Source: Anaerolineaceae bacterium UBA5224
GTDB lineage: Bacteria > Chloroflexota > Anaerolineae > Anaerolineales > Anaerolineaceae
DNA length: 40,332 nt
NCBI GenBank assembly: GCA_002409365.1
Contig: DHUW01000052.1
Location: forward strand, 1 to 40,332
Reading direction: 5' to 3'
How positions within the stretch are numbered: position 1 is the first letter of the stretch; the number at the start of each line of letters is the position of its first letter. Below, one piece after another: positions 8,145 to 15,751 of this stretch. Position numbers and translations under genes: made by a program. Below the pieces are notes generated by a model that saw only the letters and a list, made by a program, of their open reading frames with translations, was not told where the DNA came from and made no database searches.

Positions 8145-9797
8145 CTACCTCAAAAACATTGCCAGAAAGGCGAGGATGGTGCCGGTGATCCCTTCACCAC
8201 CAAGCAAGCCAGCTGAGATCACGTTCCCGACGTTGGTCGCCTCGCTGTTTTTGGCAACTTTTTGAACAAGCAGACTGATGAACCCGCCCAGGAAGATGGC
8301 GCTTGCCATACCGAGCGAGAGGATCATTCCAATGCCTATGATCATAGCCGGAACGCCGTTAACATACAGCAAAACGCCGACCAGCAGCGCCAGCCCAAAC
8401 ACGACCGGATCACCGATTCCGTTGACAAGGGCTGTGACGCTGTGGGCCTGGGCTGCCGTGAGACCGGTCTCGCCGCCTACGCCGCCGTACTGCAGGATGA
8501 GGACGAACAAGCCGAACACTGCCGCAAAAACACCTACGAATGCACCCAGGAATTGCGTTACGAACTGGGCGCGGGCGTCTGTGCCCAGGATCACGCCGGT
8601 CTTGTAATCGTTCATGGCATCGCCCGCATAACCGCAAGCGATTGCAACTATCGCCGCGATCAGAAACGCCTGGGTGTCGTCCACCTTGATGAAAAGGCGG
8701 ATCGCCAGCAAAACAATGATCCCGAATATCTCCATTGGGTTAATGCCGGTCTGACCAGTGATCACCGAAGACATCATCGTGGCAAAGACCACGCCTGCCA
8801 TCAGCAACACAGACACCAATGGCGAAAGCCCAAGCAGGATGGAGAGCACGAAACTAACCCCTGCCACGATCAGGGCGAAGCGACCGTTGCGACTGCGCAA
8901 CAAGTTGGCAGCCGGTTCCTGGTTTTTATCGGCAGGGTCTCGCTTCCATTTGACGGTTTTCAGGAACTGGATCAGGATGCCCACACCGGAACCGACCATT
9001 AACCCCACTGCGGAAGTCAGGATAAAAGCGGAAACACTGGCTTCGTTTGCGAAAGATCCATACTCCAACCCAAATACCCGCAGCCCATAATGCGCGATCA
9101 AGGCTCCGAGCATCCAGTATGCCGCACCAGGGAAACCGATGATGTAACCTATCCCAATTGCCAGCGGTGAAGTGTAAAGCTGCACCGGGAAGCGCCCCAA
9201 CTTGCCCTCCAGGTTTTGCGGGATAAGGGCGAACTGGTCACGCAGCACGGTGAAGATGGCTGCCAGTCCCATCGCTCCGAACAGGAAATAGCTCTTCCGG
9301 CCGCCCTCGTCGCCGGCTTGGAGGGTTTCGGCAGCAGCCGTACCAATTGGGTAAGCCAGTTTCATAGTCTCGATGTTGCGTTTACGGTAGAACCAGCACA
9401 GCATTGTGCCGAGGAAAACACCGATAAGCGAGACAAGCAATATAGGCCACAACTTAGGCATCAGCCACTCACTGAGCGTCTGCACAGCCGGGTCGAAAGG
9501 TTTGTAGATACCCGCGATCCACAAGCCGGGGATGGTGAAAGCGATGCCGCCGGCGACCATCGCGCCACTGGACATGCCGGTCTGAGTGATGTTGATCTCT
9601 TGCAGGTTGGTCTCCCTGAGCAGCTTGAGCAGTGACATGGAGAGGACGGCAACGAAAATGGTCGGCCAGGGGAGTGCGCTGAGACGCAGAGCTACGTAAA
9701 TGGAGCTGATCGTAATGAAGATCGAGCCTACTGCCGTCAGCGTGATCGAGCGCCAGGTGAGGTAAGGAAAATCGAAAAGGAATTTACGATCTTTCAT
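8145..9797 (-). CDS. OPT-family oligopeptide/metal-chelate transporter
   Basis: A 550-residue inner-membrane transporter of the OPT (oligopeptide/YSL) family, with about 14 hydrophobic segments. Family-like features include the N-terminal PYLTWRSITLTAVGSIF, the SALPWPTIFVAVLSMSLLK region, repeated glycine-rich helices, and MNDYKTGVILGTDARAQF around the middle loop. The likely substrates are short peptides or peptide/metal chelates, not resolved here. I chose the ATG at 9797 because AAGGAGCTCGC precedes it; a longer frame to 9887 lacks such a site and adds 30 unlikely residues. The coding sequence is visibly richer in GC than the genes on both sides, which may mean a different origin. Confidence 0.85.
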   Translation of the reverse strand: MKDRKFLFDFPYLTWRSITLTAVGSIFITISSIYVALRLSALPWPTIFVAVLSMSLLKLLRETNLQEINITQTGMSSGAMVAGGIAFTIPGLWIAGIYKPFDPAVQTLSEWLMPKLWPILLVSLIGVFLGTMLCWFYRKRNIETMKLAYPIGTAAAETLQAGDEGGRKSYFLFGAMGLAAIFTVLRDQFALIPQNLEGKLGRFPVQLYTSPLAIGIGYIIGFPGAAYWMLGALIAHYGLRVFGLEYGSFANEASVSAFILTSAVGLMVGSGVGILIQFLKTVKWKRDPADKNQEPAANLLRSRNGRFALIVAGVSFVLSILLGLSPLVSVLLMAGVVFATMMSSVITGQTGINPMEIFGIIVLLAIRLFIKVDDTQAFLIAAIVAIACGYAGDAMNDYKTGVILGTDARAQFVTQFLGAFVGVFAAVFGLFVLILQYGGVGGETGLTAAQAHSVTALVNGIGDPVVFGLALLVGVLLYVNGVPAMIIGIGMILSLGMASAIFLGGFISLLVQKVAKNSEATNVGNVISAGLLGGEGITGTILAFLAMFLR

Positions 9798-9995
9798 GCG
9801 AGCTCCTTGAATTGCTGCTAAGTTTATGCTCCAAGTATAGCTAATATTGCGGAGTATGGATTGCTGAATACTAACCAAGATGGACAATTAATTTACCCGT
9901 CCAGTAAAAGGTTAGGTTTTCCTATCCACAGTGGTCAGGTAAAATGTGTTGAAAGATCGAAAAATTGATTTTATCCTTTCTGAGAAAAGAAAAGA

Positions 9996-10334
9996 ATGAA
10001 TAAGAAGTTTCTTTGTATAAAATTGATCCATACAATCGTTTGGATAATCATGGTCTCTTCGATTTTTTACGTCCTGTTCACAGGTATCTTTGATCGGATC
10101 AACGTTTTTACCTTTATTGCCATCGGGCTAGTCATGCTGGATGTATTGATTCTTTTGCTATTTGGTTGGAGGTGTCCGTTCACGATTTTAGCGGAAAAAT
10201 ACACTGATAATCACGAGACAGGCTTTGATCTTTTCGTTCCTGTATGGCTTGCCGGGTACAATAAAACGATTTTTGGAACGATTTTTGGGATCGGTTTGAT
10301 CATAGTAATTTTGAGGTTACTTGAGATTGTCTGA
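9996..10334 (+). CDS. Small hypothetical membrane protein
   Basis: A 112-residue protein with three hydrophobic segments (about 8-28, 36-57 and 88-108). Between the second and third is a polar stretch with GWRCPFTILAEKYTD, a motif seen in small uncharacterised membrane proteins with a conserved W-x-C-P-x-T. I do not assign a function. It stands alone, divergent from the OPT gene, and has a purine-rich leader (GAGAAAAGAAAAG) before the ATG. The following gap, 10335-10605, has no visible gene, only an AT-rich leader with short CCTAAC repeats. Confidence 0.6.
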   Translation: MNKKFLCIKLIHTIVWIIMVSSIFYVLFTGIFDRINVFTFIAIGLVMLDVLILLLFGWRCPFTILAEKYTDNHETGFDLFVPVWLAGYNKTIFGTIFGIGLIIVILRLLEIV

Positions 10335-10605
10335 TGTAAATTCAGTGACTGGGGAAGCTTGAAGTGGAAAATTTTAAAATTTACCCGGGGGCAGAAAAGC
10401 CATCCTTAGAAACGTTTAATTCCAATTACCTAACAACCTAACACAACTTAACATAAGATCCCATGGCAAATTGGGAAAAAAGTATTAACTAAAATGTTTC
10501 AAGACGTAAATAACGAGATTACTTTTATAGGAAATTCGCTTATTTCATTTTCAGTTACCATAAAGTAATTCATTGAATCATCATCGCATGAGATAGGACT
10601 TGGAT

Positions 10606-11541
10606 ATGGAACGTAATGAAATTGTCAACTGGCTGCTCGAAGGTGATGTGTCAATACAATTTCAAACCCATCGAGATTTATTGCATTCAGAACCTGATGT
10701 GTTGTCTCATTTGCGGGAGAAAATTGCGACAGAAGGATGGGGATATGAATTTTTGAGCAGGCAGCATCCTGATGGTCACTGGGGCAAGGCTTTCTACCAG
10801 CCTAAATGGACATCGACTCATTACACGCTGCTTGATTTGAAGAACTTAAGCGCTCCTCGTACAGCAGGAGTTGCTAAGTCAATTAATGTCATTGCAGGTA
10901 CCTGCAAAGCCGGGGATGGAGGCGTCAATGGGCCTGTTCCTGTGCCAAAAAGCGATATGTGTATCAACGGTATGTTCCTAAATTATGCTTGCTATTTCGG
11001 AATTGATGAAGACCGGCTGAAATCTGTCGTCGACCTTATCATCAGCCAACAAATGGAAGATGGTGGTTTTAATTGTCGACTCAACCATTCTGGTGCAAAA
11101 CACAGCTCAATGCATACCACCATCAATACCCTGGAAGGCATAAATGAGTACCTCAGCCAGGGTTACACATACAGATACGAAGAGTTAGGTCATATTGAGC
11201 TTGAGGCGCGCGAATTCCTGCTCATGCATAAGCTATTCCGATCTGACAGAACCGGTGAGATCATTAATCCTGCCTGGTTAAATCTGGCATATCCAACCCG
11301 ATGGAAATACGATATTTTGCGTGCGCTTGAGTATTTTCGTAAAGCCGGTGCGCCATACGATGAAAGGATGATAGAAGCACTGAATATCGTGGTGCAAAAG
11401 CGTGGGAAGGATGGACGTTGGAAATTACCTGCGCAACACCCAGGCGCACTGCATTTCGAAATGGAAAAAGCCGGAACGGTCAGCCGCTGGAATACACTCA
11501 GAGCAATGAGAGTTATTGATGATTTTACCAATCCCCAATAA
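10606..11541 (+). CDS. Hypothetical squalene-cyclase/prenyltransferase-fold protein
   Basis: A soluble protein of about 311 residues with alpha-toroid repeat signatures: RQHPDGHWGKAF near residue 50, QQMEDGGFNCRL near 148, and VQKRGKDGRWKLP near 265. These Q-x-x-D-G-x-W/F motifs are shared with squalene cyclases and prenyltransferase beta subunits. Proteins like this occur widely as uncharacterised enzymes in Gram-positives and Chloroflexota. The ATG at 10606 is preferred over an in-frame TTG six bases upstream. It stands alone between the small membrane protein and NAD synthetase. It is only distantly similar by eye to the 4656-5531 protein, the shared feature being the repeats. Confidence 0.65.
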   Translation: MERNEIVNWLLEGDVSIQFQTHRDLLHSEPDVLSHLREKIATEGWGYEFLSRQHPDGHWGKAFYQPKWTSTHYTLLDLKNLSAPRTAGVAKSINVIAGTCKAGDGGVNGPVPVPKSDMCINGMFLNYACYFGIDEDRLKSVVDLIISQQMEDGGFNCRLNHSGAKHSSMHTTINTLEGINEYLSQGYTYRYEELGHIELEAREFLLMHKLFRSDRTGEIINPAWLNLAYPTRWKYDILRALEYFRKAGAPYDERMIEALNIVVQKRGKDGRWKLPAQHPGALHFEMEKAGTVSRWNTLRAMRVIDDFTNPQ

Positions 11542-11663
11542 TCGATAACCCTTACTCTCAAAGTTTATCCATATTTATGTTCGGATAGTCCGATCACATT
11601 TCAAGACTCTTTACAGACTTTGTTTATTGAGAAATACCAGATAAAGAGACCAACTTGAATGTT

Positions 11664-11680
11664 ATGATTGAGTTAATCAT
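11664..11680. promoter_or_regulatory. Near-palindrome upstream of nadE
   Basis: ATGATT and AATCAT flank a 5-base centre; counting outward from the central G, 7 of 8 pairs match. It lies 60-77 bases before the NAD synthetase start and could be an operator. No known NAD-regulator motif is claimed. Confidence 0.3.
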
Positions 11681-11740
11681 CAAAATCATGCTACAACACT
11701 TAGATTTTTCAATTAACCATTCTGTATAGGAGGGTTGATT

Positions 11741-12670
11741 ATGAGCGATATAAAAAAATTGACTCTGCAAGCTTTCCAAGTAAATGCACAGGACTGGTGC
11801 AAACAGATCGAGAATTTTATAAGTGATCGTTTCAGACAATCATATCGAGATGGAATTGTTGTGCCAATATCTGGTGGGCTTGATTCCAGCGTTGTAGCAG
11901 CTCTATGCACCCGTGCGATCGGCAATGAAAAGGTCTACGGTTTAATGCTGCCTGAAACGCTGGGAAATCCTGACGCAGATTATTTCGGACATTTGATTGC
12001 GAAACACCTGGATATTAAAACGATGAAAATCAACATTAGTCCAATATTGAGGGCGTTGGGAACATCAAATTTATTCCTGTCAGCCATATCAGGGCGGGAG
12101 TTTTGGAAACCTATCGTCGATTGGTCTTTAAGAAAGAAAAAACAGTCAGCAAATATTCTGTATTTAGATGCATTAAAAGGTCAACTTGATCCATCATCCA
12201 GAAAACTGATCGCACAAGTCAATTCAAAGCAGCGAGCGAGGCTTCTTGCCACATACAAAATTGCAGATGACTACAACTTGATGGTAGCTGGATCATCACA
12301 CAAAACCGAACAAATGGTAGGGCTTTTTGTAAAATTTGGAATCGATGATTGCGCTGATATTATGCCATTGAAAAATGTGTACAGAAGCCAAACACTACAA
12401 TTAGCAGAATATATGGAAATACCAGGTGAGATTTTGCACCGTTCACCAAATCCGGATATTTTACCGGGCATAACGGATAAATATCAAGGCTATTTCGGAA
12501 TGGACTACCAAAAAGTCGAATTAATTCTTTTGGGAATGCAAATGGAACTGAATGCTGATGAAATTGCCAGGCAACTTGAACTTGAAGATCAGACAGTAAT
12601 CCAGATGTTGGAAATTGTTAATCTCAGTGAAAACTTCCGCAGCCACGCCCTGGCACCAGAGCTGAAATAG
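11741..12670 (+). CDS. nadE: NAD synthetase (ammonia-dependent type)
   Basis: It makes NAD from deamido-NAD, ATP and ammonia in the cytoplasm. The 309-residue protein has the PP-loop SGGLDSS at residues 44-50, the GLMLPE segment after the second strand, and the ATP/deamido-NAD site with AGSSHKTEQMVG and DDCADIMPLKNVYRSQ. There is no N-terminal glutaminase (nitrilase) domain, so ammonia must come from elsewhere. It is about 35 residues longer than a typical short NadE, the extra being in the loop around residues 120-170 (KKKQSANILYLDALKGQ). The ATG at 11741 is fixed by ATAGGAGGG six bases upstream. A palindrome sits upstream. No other NAD genes are nearby. Confidence 0.88.
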   Translation: MSDIKKLTLQAFQVNAQDWCKQIENFISDRFRQSYRDGIVVPISGGLDSSVVAALCTRAIGNEKVYGLMLPETLGNPDADYFGHLIAKHLDIKTMKINISPILRALGTSNLFLSAISGREFWKPIVDWSLRKKKQSANILYLDALKGQLDPSSRKLIAQVNSKQRARLLATYKIADDYNLMVAGSSHKTEQMVGLFVKFGIDDCADIMPLKNVYRSQTLQLAEYMEIPGEILHRSPNPDILPGITDKYQGYFGMDYQKVELILLGMQMELNADEIARQLELEDQTVIQMLEIVNLSENFRSHALAPELK

Positions 12671-12709
12671 TATTTAGGTTGGGTGAGTTCTATCCATAGA
12701 GGACCGAGC

Positions 12710-12874
12710 GTGAACTTATGGGATTTTCAATTTTACGATTTCAAAATCTTGTGGGAGCTGGAACCAATCGATTTCAGTATCAAGACCAAAGATTTCCCTG
12801 ATTTTTTAGAACCTTATAAAAAAGACCCAAGTAGCAGCGGTATCTGGTTTTCAGAAGTGATTTGTAAAAAGTAG
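12710..12874 (+). CDS. Small hypothetical protein
   Basis: A 54-residue acidic and aromatic protein starting NLWDFQFYDFKILWELEP. I chose the GTG at 12710 because AGAGGA lies 7 bases upstream; a GTG at 12683 would add 9 residues. It is directly downstream of nadE and begins a run of small genes that look degraded. No domain is recognised. It could be a 5' fragment of a longer gene, since no homologous continuation follows the stop. Confidence 0.35.
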   Translation: MNLWDFQFYDFKILWELEPIDFSIKTKDFPDFLEPYKKDPSSSGIWFSEVICKK

Positions 12875-12891
12875 AAAGTGAGGATAAGAAT

Positions 12892-13158
12892 ATGTAGGAA
12901 TACCACATAAGAACTGAAACAGTAGGCACAAGTAAACCTGTGGCACTTTTCAGAACAGAGGGGCATATTATTGAACGTTATGAAGGTTTCGGCAACTGGA
13001 CGAGAACATTTCCTTGGTCTGGTCAAATTCGGATGGATATATCAGGCATGGGAGACAGTCGGGCCCTGTGCTCAATTATCCCGCGAGAAAAAGTTTGCCA
13101 TGTGATGGCATTTCTGTTTCCAGAAAATCCATATCCGAATGAAAAAGAGCTGGAATAA
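12892..13158 (+). pseudogene. Small hypothetical gene with an in-frame amber codon at position 2
   Basis: A good ribosome binding site (GTGAGGATAAGAAT) leads to an ATG at 12892, but the second codon is TAG. The frame then stays open for 86 codons with protein-like composition (EYHIRTETVGTSKPVALF, later RYEGFGNWTRTFPWSGQ) and stops with TAA at 13156. A single C-to-T change from CAG would explain it. If translated at all from a legal start, the GTG at 12940 would give 72 residues. The small beta-rich protein has no domain I recognise. Alternatives are amber suppression or a sequencing error. Confidence 0.5.
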
Positions 13159-13184
13159 GATCGGCTCTATCTTAAGAAACAATA

Positions 13185-13466
13185 ATGTACAGCGATGATT
13201 TGTTAGAACAAAGGTATACAACAAGCGATCCTATTGAGTTGACAGACTATTTTTCATATTGCATCTGGCTAGATATGGAAGGAAACGAGATCGGTGTGAC
13301 TGTGAGTGTCGATGCCACCAATGATCTTCATTATGATATCCCAATATTTTCATGGAACAGGTACGTAGAGATTGTTTTACGTGCAGGTGATCACAAGAGT
13401 GTCACCGAAAAGTTCCGTGCTCGTTTGAAGAAGAAAAAAGCATCTACGATTTTGAAGCGGATCTAA
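13185..13466 (+). CDS. Hypothetical protein with probable frameshifted 3' end
   Basis: A 93-residue acidic protein (start DDLLEQRYTTSDPIELTDYF) with no recognised domain. At 13434-13439 there is a run of six A read as AAA AAA. A -1 slip there would replace the basic tail with IYDFEADLNTFGIAYHKILF, ending at 13504. That continuation looks more like a folded protein than the in-frame end (ASTILKRI). Either a base was lost, or slippage makes both forms. It lies 26 bases after the amber-containing gene and may once have formed an operon with it. Confidence 0.45.
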   Translation: MYSDDLLEQRYTTSDPIELTDYFSYCIWLDMEGNEIGVTVSVDATNDLHYDIPIFSWNRYVEIVLRAGDHKSVTEKFRARLKKKKASTILKRI

Positions 13467-13584
13467 ACACGTTTGGAATCGCGTACCACAAAATATTATT
13501 CTGAAAATCTCACCTTCTTGGATGAATGGTCGCGGTATGATTCCCGCTCGATTTTCCATACGAAAACCAACTTATTAACAATAT

Positions 13585-13634
13585 TTGACAAGTTTGCTTG
13601 GCATGTGTATAATACTAATACCAAGTGAACTTGG
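13585..13634 (+). promoter_or_regulatory. Consensus sigma-70 promoter with two operator-like palindromes
   Basis: TTGACA (13585-13590), a 17-base spacer and TATAAT (13608-13613) form a perfect consensus promoter. A perfect palindrome CCAAGT-GA-ACTTGG lies at 13621-13634, at or just after the expected transcription start. A related copy, ACAAGT-TT-GCTTGG, overlaps the -35 and spacer (13588-13601). The arrangement suggests tight repression, most likely by the XRE-type protein encoded second in this operon. Confidence 0.8.
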
Positions 13635-13654
13635 CAAAACGAAGGAGGTTTATC

Positions 13655-13990
13655 TTGAACAAAAATGATATTTTAGAAAAGAGTAGAAGAGAAAACAAGA
13701 ATTTGGATCTGTATGAAAAAGAGGTTTCTCAAAAAGCCGGGAATATCTCCGCAGTGGTTGCAGCGATTTTAGCAACCATCTTCTACGTGATTCAAATCCT
13801 GGTCGGTTTAGGAGAAAACTACGGGCTATACGCTGTGGTTGCCTCAGTTCCGGCAACAGGCTATCTGATAAAAGCGATCCAGATGAAGCAAAGGAAAGAT
13901 ATTATCGCTGCAATCATTTTCATCATTGTTGCTTTGTCTTTTTCGGTATTTCACATCAACCAACTCATAACGACCTCTACCATTCTGTAA
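13655..13990 (+). CDS. DUF6442-like small membrane protein
   Basis: A 111-residue membrane protein matching my memory of the DUF6442 family: start NKNDILEKSRRENKNLDLYEK, then KAGNISAVVAAILATIFYV, then three further hydrophobic segments ending in SFSVFHINQL. Family members sit beside a small XRE regulator, as here, mostly in Firmicutes. The function is unknown. The TTG at 13655 is chosen because GGAGG lies 7 bases upstream; the longer frame from 13625 would start inside the operator region. It is driven by the consensus promoter above and sits 13 bases before the regulator gene. Confidence 0.75.
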   Translation: MNKNDILEKSRRENKNLDLYEKEVSQKAGNISAVVAAILATIFYVIQILVGLGENYGLYAVVASVPATGYLIKAIQMKQRKDIIAAIIFIIVALSFSVFHINQLITTSTIL

Positions 13991-14003
13991 GCTTGAGGAT
14001 GAT

Positions 14004-14213
14004 ATGAACGATGAGTTGGTGCTACGAAACAACTTGAAGCAAATAAGAAACCAAAAAGGGCTCTCCCAGGCTGACCTGGCAGAGCTCGTGGGGGTTTCCC
14101 GAAATACGATCAGTTCCATTGAAACCGGGCAGTACAGTCCCAGCGCAAAACTCGCTCTGACAATATGCATCGCCCTCGATGTAAAGTTTGAAGAGTTGTT
14201 TTACTTCGAATAA
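14004..14213 (+). CDS. Small XRE-family transcriptional regulator (YozG-like)
   Basis: A 69-residue protein that is almost wholly one helix-turn-helix: NNLKQIRNQKGLSQADLAELV, then GVSRNTISSIETGQYSPS, ending with the typical LDVKFEELFYFE tail. Such short regulators usually repress their own operon with a small membrane partner. The start is fixed by TTGAGGATGAT. The two CCAAGT/ACTTGG-type palindromes at the operon promoter are the likely binding sites, an inference from position and symmetry. Confidence 0.9.
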   Translation: MNDELVLRNNLKQIRNQKGLSQADLAELVGVSRNTISSIETGQYSPSAKLALTICIALDVKFEELFYFE

Positions 14214-14246
14214 CTCGTAAAAAAAATTTTCGTGCTCGAAAACATG

Positions 14247-14261
14247 TTACAAGTATTGTAA
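14247..14261. promoter_or_regulatory. Perfect inverted repeat in promoter region
   Basis: TTACAA-GTA-TTGTAA, directly followed by TATAAAG, which could serve as a -10 element. It lies between the XRE gene and the small gene at 14416, in a 202-base gap that shows no other gene. Confidence 0.35.
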
Positions 14262-14415
14262 TATAAAGTTATGTTTCCATTTCGAGATGTTCTGATCTCA
14301 CTCAAACGTCAACTAAATCGAGAGGCTAATGTATCAGGTGGGCTAAAGCTGATTGCCTGGAATTTTTCTTTTGGACAAAACTGTAATCCAGTTACATGAA
14401 TTAGTGGAGGAAAAC

Positions 14416-14589
14416 ATGAAAACGAAAACTGCTGAAGAAAATATTCTAATCAGCGGAGTTAAAGTAGTCCCTCTTTCACAGGGGAATAATGCGAAAGTCG
14501 AGGTCCTGGCAAAGGATGGCAATCTTGTGATTGACGAAATAGCAGACTATCAACCAATCCTGGCAGATGGCGAGTTGGAGTACTTCTAG
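14416..14589 (+). CDS. Small hypothetical protein, possibly truncated by an amber codon
   Basis: A 57-residue acidic protein starting at an ATG with a strong site (GTGGAGGAAAAC). It reads NILISGVKVVPLSQGNN and then an acidic end. The stop is TAG at 14587-14589, yet the same frame continues for 43 sense codons (KQEPPLQTFEEVDDQVVLTI and onward) to TGA at 14719. That continuation has protein-like composition, so this may be a longer gene broken by a nonsense change, or read through. No domain is recognised. It is the second such amber within 2 kb. Confidence 0.45.
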   Translation: MKTKTAEENILISGVKVVPLSQGNNAKVEVLAKDGNLVIDEIADYQPILADGELEYF

Positions 14590-14833
14590 AAACAAGAACC
14601 ACCCTTACAGACTTTTGAAGAAGTAGATGATCAAGTTGTTTTGACAATTTCGAGTTACAAAAAAGACAGCAAACGCAATTTGATAATCTCAAATTTCTCT
14701 ATTTTAAATATGTTATTATGAATAATAAAACCTACTTTTTACAGCTTTTTTACGGAGCAGATTTTTTTTACCGATCAGTAGATCAGTTTTTATCTACATC
14801 GTTCATTCATAATTTTTACACAAGGACTGACCC

Positions 14834-15751
14834 ATGGCACAACCGATAATCCAGGTGGAGAATTTTCGAAAGACTTACGGTACTTTTGTGGCTGTTGACG
14901 ATATAAGCTTTGATGTGAAGCCAGGAGAGATTTTTGGGCTGCTTGGACCGAACGGCGCTGGAAAAACCACGACGCTGGAATGTCTGGAAGGGCTGCGCAC
15001 ACCCACTTCAGGACAGCTGCGAGTAGCAGGGATCGATCCGTCGTCTAAACCACATAAACTGACCAATTTGATCGGCGTTCAGCTGCAGACAGGCGCATTG
15101 CCTGATAGCATCACCCCTGAAGAGGCAATCAAATTCTTCTGTGCTTATCACAATGTTCCTCCTCGCTTTGACCTGTTGTCAAGGCTGGGGTTAACAGAAA
15201 AGCGCAAGTCGCAATATCACAGCCTTTCAGCCGGGCAGCAACGCCGGTTGATGCTGGCACTGGCAATTGCTCATGATCCGCAGGTAGTCTTCCTGGATGA
15301 GCCAACAGCAGGATTGGATGTTGCTACGCGGGTGGAATTGCACAACATGGTAAGGGAATTAAAAAGCAAGGGTACCACGATCGTTTTGGCTACACACGAT
15401 ATGGCTGAAGCCGAAGAATTAGCTGACCGGGTGGCAATATTATTGCGGGGCAAGCTTGTGACCATCGGCACACCGCTTGAGATAACTGCGACAGGTAAAG
15501 GTCTCACAAAAATTTCGGTGCGTACAGAGAAGAGACGCCTTATGGCGGAAGACAACCACCTGCCTGGGGTCACTCAACACCATGTGAAGGATGAATATAG
15601 CATCTACCTAAGTGATGATATTGGTAGTACTCTGACAGCCATCATCGACAGAGTAGCCGCTCAGGGGGATTCACTGATCGACCTGCGTGTTGAACGCCCT
15701 ACGCTAGAAGATCGTTTCCTCGAACTGACCAATGACGGAGAAGCCCAATGA
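14834..15751 (+). CDS. ABC transporter ATP-binding protein (DrrA/CcmA-like)
   Basis: A 305-residue ATPase of an ABC-2-type exporter. Walker A GPNGAGKTT is at residues 38-46, the signature LSAGQ at 130-134, Walker B VVFLDEP at about 150-156 and the H-loop ATHDMAEAEEL after it. The C-terminal 80 residues form the extra domain common in drug and lipid exporter ATPases. Its stop overlaps the start of the permease gene (ATGA), so they are translated together. The substrate cannot be predicted; resistance or lipid/polyketide export is typical of the family. The start is preceded by AAGGA. Confidence 0.92.
   Translation: MAQPIIQVENFRKTYGTFVAVDDISFDVKPGEIFGLLGPNGAGKTTTLECLEGLRTPTSGQLRVAGIDPSSKPHKLTNLIGVQLQTGALPDSITPEEAIKFFCAYHNVPPRFDLLSRLGLTEKRKSQYHSLSAGQQRRLMLALAIAHDPQVVFLDEPTAGLDVATRVELHNMVRELKSKGTTIVLATHDMAEAEELADRVAILLRGKLVTIGTPLEITATGKGLTKISVRTEKRRLMAEDNHLPGVTQHHVKDEYSIYLSDDIGSTLTAIIDRVAAQGDSLIDLRVERPTLEDRFLELTNDGEAQ

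Noticed and set aside
8262..9002. Long open frame on the plus strand (246 codons)
   Set aside because: It lies antisense within the OPT transporter gene, is very rich in Asp, His and Gln, and has no domain; it mirrors the codon bias of the real gene.
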